Positions 25,350 to 34,439 of a stretch of DNA of 64,000 bases are shown one piece after another. Location of the stretch: contig NZ_JBGCCU010000003.1 of the NCBI RefSeq assembly GCF_041261445.1, positions 558,001-622,000 on the forward strand, in the 5' to 3' direction. Source of the DNA: Catenulispora sp. EB89. Lineage in GTDB: Bacteria > Actinomycetota > Actinomycetes > Streptomycetales > Catenulisporaceae. The notes below the pieces were generated by a model that ran no database searches, had not been told where the DNA came from, and saw only the letters and a program-made list of their open reading frames with translations. Both the position numbers and the translations under genes were made by a program. Within the stretch, counting starts at the first letter, position 1, and each line of letters opens with the position of its first letter.

Positions 25350-25757
25350 TCAGCGGGTGCTGACGATCATCGTGCGCGCGATCCGGTCGTGCAGGCCGCG
25401 GCCGTCGGCGTCCCAGACCACCGCGGGGATGACCAGGAACAACAGCACGGTGCGCATGCCGATCGAGTACAGCGAGGCCCGGCCGCCCTGGTCGGAGCCG
25501 ACCCGCAGGCCCAGCACCGCCATCCCGAGCGTGGAGCCGCTGATCCCCAGCCCCACCAGGTAGATCACGGCCAGCAGGCTCAGCGCCGCGAACTGGCCGT
25601 TGCGCAGCAGCCGGTCGCCGACCAGCAGGTACGCCATGCCGTAGGCGATGGCCCAGTCGATCATCAGCGCGGCCAGCCGGCGGCCGAGCGAGGCCATCGA
25701 GCCCGGACCGGTGCGCGGGAGGCCAAAGCGCTGGCCGGAATAGTCGGACGAGGTCAT
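25350..25757 (-). CDS. RDD family membrane protein
   Basis: A 135-aa protein with the RDD fold: LGRRLAALMIDWAI holds the first Arg and Asp, three membrane helices follow, and GRGLHDRIARTMIV carries the C-terminal motif. RDD proteins are small membrane proteins of uncertain transport role. ATG 25757 is used; GTG 25766 three codons upstream is equally possible (GGAG lies upstream of both). Divergent from glnA, with 240 bases between them. Confidence 0.85.
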   Translation of the reverse strand: MTSSDYSGQRFGLPRTGPGSMASLGRRLAALMIDWAIAYGMAYLLVGDRLLRNGQFAALSLLAVIYLVGLGISGSTLGMAVLGLRVGSDQGGRASLYSIGMRTVLLFLVIPAVVWDADGRGLHDRIARTMIVSTR

Positions 25758-25997
25758 GGCGTCCACGGTACTCCGCGCCGTTTAGAGGTCCGCCACCAAC
25801 GTCGGACAAGCCGTTCCACAAGCGCCGCGGGGCCCACAGGGTAGGTTGGAGAAGACCCGGGCTCTGTGTAACACGCCGGAAACAAAAGGGACACGGCCGG
25901 GAAACCCCCCGGTCCTACGGTCGCATGAGTGCCTGATGGGTCCCGGCCCCGGTGGCGAGAGGCTTCCGGCCGGTGAGAATACTCAAAGGAGTAGTGG

Positions 25998-27422
25998 ATG
26001 TTCTCGAACGCCGACGAGGTACTCAAGTACCTCAGGGACAACGACGTGAAGAGCGTCGACGTGCGGTTCTGTGACCTGCCCGGGGTGATGCAGCACTTCA
26101 CGGTGCCGGTCGAGTCGTTCGACGCCGACGTCTTCTCGCACGGCCTGGCCTTCGACGGCTCCTCGATCCGCGGCTTCCAGGCCATCCACGAGTCGGACAT
26201 GCAGCTGCTGCCCGACCCCAGCACCGCGCGCCTGGACCCGTTCCGCGCCGAGAAGACGCTGAACCTGAACTTCTTCATCCACGACCCGCTGACCGGTGAG
26301 GCCTACTCCCGCGACCCGCGCAACGTGGCCAAGAAGGCCGAGGCGTTCCTCAAGGGCACCGGCATCGCCGACACGGCGTACTTCGGCCCCGAGGCCGAGT
26401 TCTACGTCTTCGACGACGTGCGCTTCGCCTCCGGCCCGGACGAGAGCTACTACCACATCGACGCCGAGGCCGCGTTCTGGAACACCGGGCGCGCCGAGGA
26501 GGGCGGCAACCGCGGCTACAAGCCGCGCGTCAAGGGCGGCTACTTCCCGGTCGCCCCGAACGACCACTACACGGACCTGCGCGCCACCATGAGCCGCACC
26601 CTGATCGACTCCGGCCTGATCGTCGAGCGCCAGCACCACGAGGTCGGCTCGGCCGGCCAGGCGGAGATCAACTACCGCTTCAACACCCTGCTGGCCGCCG
26701 CCGACGACCTGATGCTGTTCAAGTACATCATCAAGAACGTCGCCTGGAACGCCGGCAAGACCGCCACCTTCATGCCGAAGCCGGTCTTCGGCGACAACGG
26801 CTCGGGCATGCACTGCCACCAGAGCCTGTGGAAGGACGGCGTCCCGCTGTTCTACGACGAGGTCGGCTACGCGGGCCTGTCGGACACCGCCCGCCACTAC
26901 ATCGGCGGCCTCCTGAAGCACGCCCCGTCCCTGCTGGCCTTCACCAACCCGACGGTGAACAGCTACCGCCGCCTGGTCCCCGGCTACGAGGCCCCGGTGA
27001 ACCTGGTCTACTCCCAGCGCAACCGCTCGGCGTGCATCCGCATCCCGATCACCGGCTCGAACCCGAAGGCCAAGCGCATCGAGTTCCGCTGCCCGGACCC
27101 CTCGTCGAACCCGTACCTGGCCTTCTCCGCGATGATGATGGCCGGCCTGGACGGCGTGAAGAACAAGATCGAGCCGATGGCCCCGGTCGACAAGGACCTG
27201 TACGAGCTCCCCCCGGACGAGCACGCCTCGATCCCGCAGGTGCCCGGCAGCCTGCCGGCGGTACTGGACTCGCTGGAGGCCGACCACGGCTACCTGCTCG
27301 AGGGCGGCGTGTTCACGCAGGACCTGATCGACACGTGGATCTCGTACAAGCGCGAGCGCGAGGTGGACCCGGTTCGGCTGCGTCCGACGCCGCACGAGTT
27401 CGAGCTGTACTTCGACATCTAA
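25998..27422 (+). CDS. glnA: glutamine synthetase, type I
   Basis: A 474-aa GSI that makes glutamine from glutamate, ammonia and ATP. The N-terminal latch ([18 protein letters not shown]), catalytic loops ([31 protein letters not shown] as [11 protein letters not shown]) and the adenylylation site Tyr402 in DLYELPPDE are all intact, so activity can be shut down by adenylylation. SD AAAGGAG lies 9 bases before the ATG. A strong terminator follows about 160 bases later. This is the last clearly core gene before the accessory region. Confidence 0.97.
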   Translation: MFSNADEVLKYLRDNDVKSVDVRFCDLPGVMQHFTVPVESFDADVFSHGLAFDGSSIRGFQAIHESDMQLLPDPSTARLDPFRAEKTLNLNFFIHDPLTGEAYSRDPRNVAKKAEAFLKGTGIADTAYFGPEAEFYVFDDVRFASGPDESYYHIDAEAAFWNTGRAEEGGNRGYKPRVKGGYFPVAPNDHYTDLRATMSRTLIDSGLIVERQHHEVGSAGQAEINYRFNTLLAAADDLMLFKYIIKNVAWNAGKTATFMPKPVFGDNGSGMHCHQSLWKDGVPLFYDEVGYAGLSDTARHYIGGLLKHAPSLLAFTNPTVNSYRRLVPGYEAPVNLVYSQRNRSACIRIPITGSNPKAKRIEFRCPDPSSNPYLAFSAMMMAGLDGVKNKIEPMAPVDKDLYELPPDEHASIPQVPGSLPAVLDSLEADHGYLLEGGVFTQDLIDTWISYKREREVDPVRLRPTPHEFELYFDI

Positions 27423-27584
27423 ATACGCTCAGGGCAGCTGCCTGCGCCTCAAGCACAGAAACCGCAGCTGACCAGCACTAAGACTGTTGGACGCCTTGTA
27501 TTGATCATGGGTGTTTTCGAGCCTCATTTGGGCCCGAAATGGGCCGGATGATCTTGGTTAGACAGTCTGAGAACGTCGATCGCG

Positions 27585-27619
27585 GTGGGTCCGCGAGCCT
27601 CTACGGCTCGCGGACCCAC
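27585..27619 (+). terminator. rho-independent terminator downstream of glnA
   Basis: GTGGGTCCGCGAGCC pairs perfectly with GGCTCGCGGACCCAC over a TCTAC loop (15 bp) and is followed by TGTCGTTT. Confidence 0.88.
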
Positions 27620-28041
27620 TGTCGTTTGGTGGGCGCAGACCCCGTTGCAGTCCAGCCCTGCCACTGCGGCCGGCTGAATGCGCCAATCGGGTGATGCGGC
27701 ACATCGCGCGGACAGTTCCGGGATCTAAAGCCGGACTTCAGAGGTAGCCCGCGACGGACGCGGACTCGCCGCACCCAGGAGGACGCCTCCTTATGAACAA
27801 CCCGCTGAAGCTTGTCGCCACGTCCCCTGCCCCCCACCACCGACCCGCAGCGTCGCCCCCTCGTTAACACATTGACAGAGCCTGCGCCACTCAGAACGGC
27901 GTCTTCAGCGAAAGTCTGCCGCCAAGGCTGATTCGCGAATGAGAGGCCTGCTCCCCAAGGCCGAGACCGACCTATGGTCGTCTCAGCTGATCAGGTTCGG
28001 ACTCTGACCCACCAAGACCAGGGCACAGAGAGGACACCAGG
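27620..28041. other. intergenic stretch without a supported gene
   Basis: About 420 bases between the glnA terminator and the xis-like gene. A short minus-strand frame is open over 27601-27870 but is Arg/Gly-rich and has no SD. No second tRNA-Lys copy, hairpin or repeat was found here. If the integrase module belongs to an element extending left, its far end is not visible in this gap. Confidence 0.6.
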
Positions 28042-28266
28042 TTGGCCCGCCCTCGCACCGTTACTCCACCGCGCAAAGAGACCTGGCACAACATCCCAGA
28101 GCGGCTGTGGAGCCACAAAGAAACCGCTGCGTTCCTCCAGCTCTCTGAGCAGACCCTCTACTACATGAACCACGTCGGCGAAGGACCGCGGTCGTACCGA
28201 GTCGGACGCTACCGCCGCTACAACCCGCACGACGTCATGACCTGGCTCGAATCAAAGGCCTCGTAG
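28042..28266 (+). CDS. excisionase/MerR-like helix-turn-helix protein
   Basis: A 74-aa DNA-binding protein of the AlpA/excisionase type: LWSHKETAAFLQLSEQTLYYM is the helix-turn-helix and SYRVGRYRRYNPHDVMTWLES the wing and C-terminal helix. Start is TTG 28042 (MARPRTVTPP) after a weak AGAGAGGA. It lies 22 bases before the integrase gene, the standard order in actinobacterial integrative elements, and probably directs excision. Confidence 0.85.
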   Translation: MARPRTVTPPRKETWHNIPERLWSHKETAAFLQLSEQTLYYMNHVGEGPRSYRVGRYRRYNPHDVMTWLESKAS

Positions 28267-28288
28267 TCCCTGCAGAAAGGTGGTTCTC

Positions 28289-29617
28289 GTGCCCGAACCG
28301 TACGACCGCTGGCACAAGACACACCCCAAGCCGGGAGAGAAGCCGTGCTCGGCGCACGACAAGGTACCCAGCGCGAAGCATGGCAGGGGCAAACGCTGGG
28401 CCGCCCGCTGGGTGGATCCCGACGGCGAGCCGCAGGAGAGCCTGTTCGACAGGCGACCCGACGCAGTCCAGCACCTTAACAAGGTCGCCGCAGCGCTGGA
28501 CGCGGGCACCTACATCGCCCCTCGCAACGGATTGGTGCTGCTCGAAAGCGTCGCCCAGCGATGGCTCGACAGCAGGAACTTCAAGTCGCCGCGGACGTAC
28601 GCCCAGTACGAGTCGCGAATCAACAACCACATCATCGACGTTCTCGGCAAGCTACGGCTCTGCGACATCAAACCGTCCACGATCGTCGCGTGGATCAACG
28701 GCCGCCGAGAGTACGGCCTCGACGAAACCACCATCGGTCTCGTCCTCGCACATCTCGCGGCGATCATGGAGTCGGCCCTGGACGACGAGCTGATTGCGAA
28801 GAACCCCTGCCGGGCGAAGTCAGTTCGCGACGTCAAGCCGAAACGCTCCAAGCGACCGGCCCGCAAAGCACCTCTTAGCGGGCGGCAGTTGGAGGCGCTG
28901 CGCGAGAACCTACCCGACCGCTACAAGACGCTCGTGGATGTCACCCGAGGCCTTGGCATGCGCCAAGGCGAGGTCTTCGCGTTCAGTCCGGACGACATCG
29001 ACTGGGCCAAGAAAGTCGTCCACGTACGACGACAGTTCGCCTGGGACCGCGGAACGATGGTCTTCGCACCACCCAAGTGCAGCGACCTCGATGAGGAACG
29101 CGACCGCTTCGTCCCTGCAGCAGACGAAGTCTTGTTCGCCATCATGGCTCACGCCGACGCATTCCCTCCGGTCGAGGTCACCCTTCCCTGGAAGACACGC
29201 GATGGAGAGCTGCGCACCACCGTCGTCTTCTTCACATCGCGCGAGGGCAAGCCGTTGAACAAGAACTACATCAACTGGGTCTGGAAGGGCGGCCTGGAGC
29301 AAGCAGGAATCATCAAGGCGCTCAACGACAAGCCCATCGGCCGAGGACGCAAGTGGGAGCCGTGCCGCGACAAGATGATGCACGCCGGCCGCCACGACTA
29401 CGCGACGCAGCGGCTCGGTGAAGGCATGGACATCTTCACGCTCTCAGTCAGGCTTGGCCACGCTGACCCGGCCTACACACTCCGCAAGTACACGCACGAG
29501 CCCGAGACGGATTATGAGGTAGAACGGCAGCGAATCGACGAGACGCTGCGTGCCACGAGGTCACGAGCTTCCGATTTCGACACGCCCTCGGCATGGGACC
29601 CGGGGTGGCTCCATTGA
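28289..29617 (+). CDS. tyrosine recombinase (phage-type integrase)
   Basis: A 442-aa integrase, intact. It has a short basic N-terminal part, a core-binding SAM-like domain (residues ~85-175, from VAQRWLDSRNF) and a catalytic domain with Arg in RGLGMRQGEV (about 225), the HAGRHDYATQRLG box with the His-x-x-Arg pair, the LGHADPAYTLRKYTH box with the last His, and Tyr in the same C-terminal segment. GTG 28289 is preferred (AAAGG nine bases upstream) over GTG 28280. It reads toward the tRNA-Lys relic 270 bases downstream, which is probably its attachment site. Confidence 0.93.
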   Translation: MPEPYDRWHKTHPKPGEKPCSAHDKVPSAKHGRGKRWAARWVDPDGEPQESLFDRRPDAVQHLNKVAAALDAGTYIAPRNGLVLLESVAQRWLDSRNFKSPRTYAQYESRINNHIIDVLGKLRLCDIKPSTIVAWINGRREYGLDETTIGLVLAHLAAIMESALDDELIAKNPCRAKSVRDVKPKRSKRPARKAPLSGRQLEALRENLPDRYKTLVDVTRGLGMRQGEVFAFSPDDIDWAKKVVHVRRQFAWDRGTMVFAPPKCSDLDEERDRFVPAADEVLFAIMAHADAFPPVEVTLPWKTRDGELRTTVVFFTSREGKPLNKNYINWVWKGGLEQAGIIKALNDKPIGRGRKWEPCRDKMMHAGRHDYATQRLGEGMDIFTLSVRLGHADPAYTLRKYTHEPETDYEVERQRIDETLRATRSRASDFDTPSAWDPGWLH

Positions 29618-29709
29618 CACGAAAGGGCACTACCGACCGCGGATTGAGCCCGTGTGACGCCCCGTCCGGTCACGATCTACATAGAGCATTTAGAGCTCCA
29701 CATCGCCAG

Positions 29710-29739
29710 GTCCCCGACGCTGCTTGACCCGTCGGGGAC
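29710..29739 (+). terminator. hairpin after the integrase gene
   Basis: GTCCCCGAC and GTCGGGGAC form a perfect 9-bp stem with a 12-base loop, 93 bases past the integrase stop. No T run follows, so the call rests on the stem and position. Confidence 0.6.
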
Positions 29740-29883
29740 GTGGTCGCGGGCCCGGAGCGGATCATGCGTAGGTTGATACCCCTGGGGGGATACCGTTTAG
29801 ATGGACGCGCAATCGACCAGCATCGAAGCGCGCAGCTTTCAATCAGCGGCACGGTCTTCCTCTGATTTTGGGAGTGCCCACCG

Positions 29884-29930
29884 GCGGACTCTTAATCCGC
29901 GGGTTCGGGGTTCAAGTCCCTGGCGGCGCA
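29884..29930 (+). tRNA. 3' half of tRNA-Lys(CTT), attachment-site relic
   Basis: Positions 29884-29900 give a perfect anticodon stem GCGGA/TCCGC around the loop CTCTTAA (anticodon CTT). A 5-base variable region, a T arm CGGGG-TTCAAGT-CCCTG, the acceptor 3' strand GCGGCGC and discriminator A follow in correct register. The matching 5' acceptor strand and D arm are absent upstream. A fragment from anticodon stem to 3' end is what a tRNA-targeting integrase duplicates on insertion, so this is most likely an att site rather than a working tRNA. The intact gene is not in the window. Confidence 0.85.
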
Positions 29931-30098
29931 CCCATAGCAGGCTACAGAACATCTAGTGTGAGCTGGGGTTTTGTGTTTTAGATCTTGAAATGGTTCAACC
30001 TCTTGATGACCCGTCAGGACCGGTAGTCCGGGATTGATCCAGGGTCAGTTCAAGATCAGGACAGCCTCCGGGCATCAAACCCCTGCCCTGTCGGCCAC

Positions 30099-30175
30099 TC
30101 CTGCGGATTTTCGATCCGCAGGATCGGTCCTCATCCGCCTCACATGCGGCCACCAGCGGATTCCAATCCGCTGGT
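30099..30175. repeat. pair of hairpins sharing a GCGGAT core
   Basis: TCCTGCGGAT-TTTCG-ATCCGCAGGA (30099-30123) is a perfect 10-bp stem; ACCAGCGGATT-CC-AATCCGCTGGT (30152-30175) is a perfect 11-bp stem. Both share GCGGAT/ATCCGC, also echoed by the anticodon stem of the tRNA relic. They lie between the relic and the decayed integrase, where recombinase arm sites or transcription terminators would be expected. Confidence 0.6.
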
Positions 30176-30226
30176 ACCGGCGATTGAGACGCGCGTCTGG
30201 TACCAAACACCACCTTCCCCGCCAAC

Positions 30227-30560
30227 CTACGGCGCCTTCCTCGTCGGCTCCAACCCACGGGTGAGCGCCCGACCGATCGCGTCGGCGGCCTGGTGCTTGA
30301 GGCTGGTGAACACCGAGGTGTAAATGTCGGCGGTGACCCTGGTCGAGGAGTGCCCTAGCACCTCGGACATCACTTTCAGATCGACACCGCTGTGCAAGGC
30401 GACCGAGGCGGCGCCTTGCCGGAGGTCGTGAAGCCGGATCGGAGGTATCTGCGTCTCCCGGACCAGTTGCTAGAACTGGCGGCTGACCACATCCGGGTGG
30501 ATGCCAACTCCGTCGGGCCGGGTGAACACCAGAAATTTGCACCGATATTCACCTGCGACG
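30227..30560 (-). pseudogene. C-terminal fragment of a tyrosine integrase, with an in-frame stop
   Basis: Read right to left, the frame gives LVFTRPDGVGIHPDVVSRQF, a TAG at 30470-30472, then QLVRETQIPPIRLHDLRQGA and the GHSSTRV box, ending in a natural stop at 30227. The LHDLR and LGHSS elements are the second half of a phage-type integrase catalytic domain; the usual HDLRH His has become Gln. The upper boundary is approximate. Together with the fragment at 35815-36020 it forms one integrase gene broken by an inserted cassette. It points at the tRNA relic 300 bases away. Confidence 0.85.
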
Positions 30561-30724
30561 TCGTGACCTGCGGATTTCTGGCACCGCGGGCACGCGAACG
30601 CTGGATTCCGCGACTTCGCCAAGTGCCCGCACGCTGTCGCCACCGACCCGTAGGCTCGCCAGGACCGAGGCCGACCCCTGCGGGAGCTGGGTCGACATCG
30701 CATCTCGGATTAGCGGAGGACAGC

Positions 30725-33178
30725 GTGACTGACACAGCAGAGCCCGTGACATATCAGACGGTGCTGACCAGCGTCCGCCCGCCGCGGGCCGTCACGTTGA
30801 TCTGCTCCGAGGGCGACTGGCACGCCGATGCGCTGCGGATGCTCGAATGCTACGCGCGCACCTGGGGCGGGGACGGCAATGGCCTGGTCGCCTGGGCATC
30901 GGACGGGCAGATCCTCGAGGCGTTCTGGCCTTTGCTGGCTGCCTTGGATGCCGATCAGTGGGTGGGTTTCGCGCGCACCCCGCTGGGCCTGCGGATGTCG
31001 GACCCTGCGGCATACGAGCAGTATATCGCCGCACAAGCCAAGGGCTGGGCTGAGCGGAACAACGTTACCGAAGCGGAGGCGAGGCAGGCGCTTGAGACGC
31101 CTGAGTTCCTCTCGCCTGACGGCGGATACTTCGCGACCGCGGATGACGAGCGTATCCGCAACGTACTGGCGCCGGCGGTCAACGAGCACGTCATCATCCA
31201 CGGGCAGTACGCGGCTGACAGCGCCCCGCCGCAGGGCCTGGTGGACATGTGCGATCTGGACTACGCACCCGAGCGCGTCGCCGAGGTCGACATGTCCTCG
31301 CTGGCGCCATTGGTGCAGTTGTTGGTCGGTGCCCGCACAGGCCTGATCGCTCCCAGCTTCCGGACCCACCTGCAAAGCAGGGAGGAAACGGAGTTTCGGA
31401 GCGTGGTCGCGGCGCCGGCCGACTTGGCCGCACTGCTGGAGTACGCCTGGACCGAACACATCGACACCGTCCCGAAGCGCTTCGCCGCGCGCATCATCGG
31501 CGAGACAGAACAGCTGGGGATAGCCGAGCATCTTGAACGGGACTTCACGGCGTACACGCCGGCCGCTCACTCCCGTCTGGGATGTGACAGGTTCGGCCGC
31601 TTGGACAAGGACTCCTTCACCCCGGCCCCGCTCGTCGTGGTCTGCGGCGACTCCGCGGAAGACTTCTGCTACGCGTACACCCGGCAGCGCGTCACCAACA
31701 TCAACACGTTCTGGCTGCCGCTGCACTCGGACTCACTCAACGACGAATCCGCACAGGTGATGTGCACCGTCTTGACCCGCGTACTGTCCCGGTTGCGGCG
31801 CTCGCACTACGGCGAGCACGAGGTCCTGCTGACCTCGCTGACCTTGACGGCCGACCAGCTCGAGGCGGTTCGCACCAGCCTGCTGGCCACCCGGTGGCTC
31901 GACACCGGCTACGGCATCCCCGTCCCCGGGCCCGTCAGCATGCGGATCTGCGCCCCCGAGGACGTCCCGGTGAAGCGGACAGTTGCTCTGCTGGATGCTG
32001 AGCACTTCGCGACAGAGTCGACCGAACCGTTCGTCGGTGCCGATATGCAGCGCACTCTGGAGATCCTTCGCCCGTCGAAGGCCCACAGCACCTCGCCGGA
32101 CGCGTACCGCTGGCGCGTTGATGTCGAACGCATCGGACACATCCTGCCCGCCCGCTGGAAGGTACAGGACAGTTTGAAGGCCGCGGGCTCGGATGTGCTG
32201 ATGCCCGGGGCTGTGCGGTCCAGCACCGCTGGGATCAGTGTGGACTCCCATGGCAAGATCGCCCGGTTCAACGGCAGCCCGCTGTCCCAGATCCTCACCC
32301 GTACCCGCCTGCACTTTCCGGACGCCGCCGAGATCTTCCGGACGCTACTGGACCGGTGCGGCGCGAGCATGGAGGAGTCCGACAAAGGCCGGTACACCCG
32401 CCGCATCCTCGACATGTGGGGAGGGCTACCCGCACTGGCAGCCGACCTTCATGTGGACTCCGCAGCCCGCGGCCTGCTGAACCACTGGATCTCCAACGAT
32501 CAGAGCTACGGCCGCATCCACCACGACCGCAAGTACCTCCGGATGTCGGACATCAAAATGCTCACCGGCATGGACCAGCCGACACGACGCGCCCTGATCG
32601 ACCGGTTCCTGGATCGCGGAATCGCCCACCGCGGACTGGTCCTGCGATGCCGATTGTGCGCCGACTCCTCCTTCTACCATCTCGCCGACATCGGCCCTGG
32701 CTATTGGTGTCCGCGCTGCCGACAGCACAACGCCATCACCGACGGCGCCTGGACCACGGCAGCCCACGAGCCTGAATGGTTCTACAGCCTCGATGAGATC
32801 GTCTACCTGGCGCTGGACAACAACATCCACGTCCCGATCCTCGCCCTCAACCAACTGGCCGCGACCGCCCGCTCCTTCCTGCACATGCCCGAGGTCATCG
32901 TGCGCCGGCAAGGCGAAACCGATCTCGAGGTCGACCTGTGGGCAATCGTCGACGGCCACATCGTCATCGGTGAGGCGAAGAAAGGTGACAAACTCGACGA
33001 GTCTCCCGACGCCGAGGTCGAACGCTGCCGAAGGCTCAAACGGCTCGTCCACGATCTCACCGTCGACGAGCTGGTACTGGCCACGGCTGACTCCCGCTGG
33101 TCCCAACGAACTGTCGTCAACCTCGAGCGGGAGATGGGCTCAACAGCAACCGCCAGGTGGATGACCGGCCTCAGATAG
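30725..33178 (+). CDS. 817-aa protein with zinc ribbon and PD-(D/E)XK-like site, unknown
   Basis: Start is GTG 30725 with GGAGG ten bases upstream; the open frame extends back to 30392 but that part overlaps the integrase relic. About 600 N-terminal residues match no family I can name and have no Walker motifs or membrane helices. A zinc ribbon is formed by Cys642/645 (CRLC) and Cys662/665 (CPRC). Near the C terminus VDLWAIVDGHIVIGEAKKG provides Asp737 and Glu750-x-Lys752, the pattern of PD-(D/E)XK nucleases. It is the first gene of the cassette inserted in the integrase. A restriction or defence role is inferred from the nuclease-like site and neighbours, not shown. Confidence 0.7.
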   Translation: MTDTAEPVTYQTVLTSVRPPRAVTLICSEGDWHADALRMLECYARTWGGDGNGLVAWASDGQILEAFWPLLAALDADQWVGFARTPLGLRMSDPAAYEQYIAAQAKGWAERNNVTEAEARQALETPEFLSPDGGYFATADDERIRNVLAPAVNEHVIIHGQYAADSAPPQGLVDMCDLDYAPERVAEVDMSSLAPLVQLLVGARTGLIAPSFRTHLQSREETEFRSVVAAPADLAALLEYAWTEHIDTVPKRFAARIIGETEQLGIAEHLERDFTAYTPAAHSRLGCDRFGRLDKDSFTPAPLVVVCGDSAEDFCYAYTRQRVTNINTFWLPLHSDSLNDESAQVMCTVLTRVLSRLRRSHYGEHEVLLTSLTLTADQLEAVRTSLLATRWLDTGYGIPVPGPVSMRICAPEDVPVKRTVALLDAEHFATESTEPFVGADMQRTLEILRPSKAHSTSPDAYRWRVDVERIGHILPARWKVQDSLKAAGSDVLMPGAVRSSTAGISVDSHGKIARFNGSPLSQILTRTRLHFPDAAEIFRTLLDRCGASMEESDKGRYTRRILDMWGGLPALAADLHVDSAARGLLNHWISNDQSYGRIHHDRKYLRMSDIKMLTGMDQPTRRALIDRFLDRGIAHRGLVLRCRLCADSSFYHLADIGPGYWCPRCRQHNAITDGAWTTAAHEPEWFYSLDEIVYLALDNNIHVPILALNQLAATARSFLHMPEVIVRRQGETDLEVDLWAIVDGHIVIGEAKKGDKLDESPDAEVERCRRLKRLVHDLTVDELVLATADSRWSQRTVVNLEREMGSTATARWMTGLR

Positions 33179-33432
33179 TAGGTACGTACGCAAGTCGCGC
33201 GCTTCGAAGGTGACCAGGAGAGCCGCCACCGCCTCAGCGGCCATTACCTCCTGCCATCCACGGCCGTTGATGGCATACAGCCAGTCAATCCCAACGCCCC
33301 GCCCGACACCGCGAACATCCACGTGCACGACACTGGCTGGGTTCGGTCACAGAGCTATGATTCATGGCGCGTGGCGACCGATCGCAACGCGCCTCACTCC
33401 AAGATTGTCAAGCATCAGGAGGCGCCTGGATC

Positions 33433-34316
33433 ATGACTGCTAACGGCACGGCCACGATCTGGGTCATGCGCGCTGGAAAAGTCGGCGAGGACCGCTTCCC
33501 ACAGTGGGAAGACGGAAGCTTCTGCGGAGTCGGATTCCGCCCGGTCACCGGCCGGCTGCACTCCGGCATCACGGACGCCGAACTGGAGAACCGGGTCACC
33601 AAGTGCTATCCGGCCAAGACCGACGCTGGCGTGAAACGGACCACCGCCATGATCGACGGCTTCATCAAAGTCATGCAGACTGGCGACACCGTAGCCGTGG
33701 TCAACGACGGCAAGATCCGCTTCGGTGTCGTCGCCGGCAGTTTTACGATCTGACCGGTGATCCGGGCGTCGACGAGGACGGTTACCTGCGTCGCCGTCCC
33801 GTCCGCTGGCTCGGCTCAGCGGACCCGACCGCCGACCTGTCCGGCGTCATGAAGACCCGCAGCACCATCTACCGCCTCGACAGCGCCGACAACCGCCGCG
33901 CTCTCAACCGACTGCTGGACCAACTGGGTGAGAATCCCTATGCCGCCGCCGTAGGCTTGCTGGAATACCGCGCTGCGCACCGTGTATTGCCCGAGGCGTT
34001 TTCCACCGTGACTACGGAGCCATATCGTGATCCGAAGGCGGTCGAGCTGGTCATCCAGCGTTCCGGCGGGTTCTGCGAGAACCCGGAGTGCGAGTGCCCC
34101 CGATTCCAGCACTTCACTCCGGCCGGAAAGCCGATACTCCAGGTCGATCACGTTGTGGACCTCGCGCTCGGCGGTCCTGACCATCCCGCCAACATGATTG
34201 CCGTCTGCCCGAATTGTCATGCGATCAAGACCCTGAGCGCCGACTGTGAGAAGTGGCGCTCGATCTTCCGTGAGGCCGCCGCCGAGCTGCACAGGCGTCG
34301 CATCGACGGCGAGTAG
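33433..34316 (+). pseudogene. HNH restriction endonuclease-like gene with a -1 frameshift
   Basis: ATG 33433 (SD AGGAGG 10 bases upstream) opens a 106-codon frame that ends at 33753. The frame one base back continues directly from the same place to 34316 with an HNH domain: CENPECECPRFQHF, LQVDHVVDLALGG and NMIAVCPNCHAIKT. The two parts join smoothly at the TTTT run 33741-33744 (VVAGSF then YDLTGDPGVDEDG), so one T seems to have been lost, or the ribosome must slip by -1. The intact protein would be about 294 aa and McrA-like, a family that cuts modified DNA. Confidence 0.75.
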
Positions 34317-34439
34317 GCGCACACGGCCGGGCACGTCTCTCATACGTCTGCTCTGACCTTCCTCCGTGAGTGGCCGACAGCGTGGCCGGCCGCGCTCTAT
34401 TTCCGCATGTTCTCGACGGTCGACGAGGACAATAGGGCC

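Noticed and set aside
25983-27395. A 470-codon minus-strand frame over glnA
   Set aside because: Antisense shadow of glutamine synthetase with low-complexity composition.
27601-27870. An 89-codon minus-strand frame after glnA
   Set aside because: Starts inside the terminator hairpin region, no SD, Arg-rich, no family.
29775-29794. GATACC repeated around CCTGGGGG, like a CsoR copper operator
   Set aside because: The two halves are direct rather than inverted repeats and no copper gene is near.
29860-29934. A complete, functional tRNA-Lys
   Set aside because: No sequence upstream can pair with the acceptor 3' strand GCGGCGC and no D arm is present.
30392-30724. A longer N terminus for the 817-aa protein
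   Set aside because: This part is antisense to the integrase relic and is not protein-like; GTG 30725 has a proper SD.
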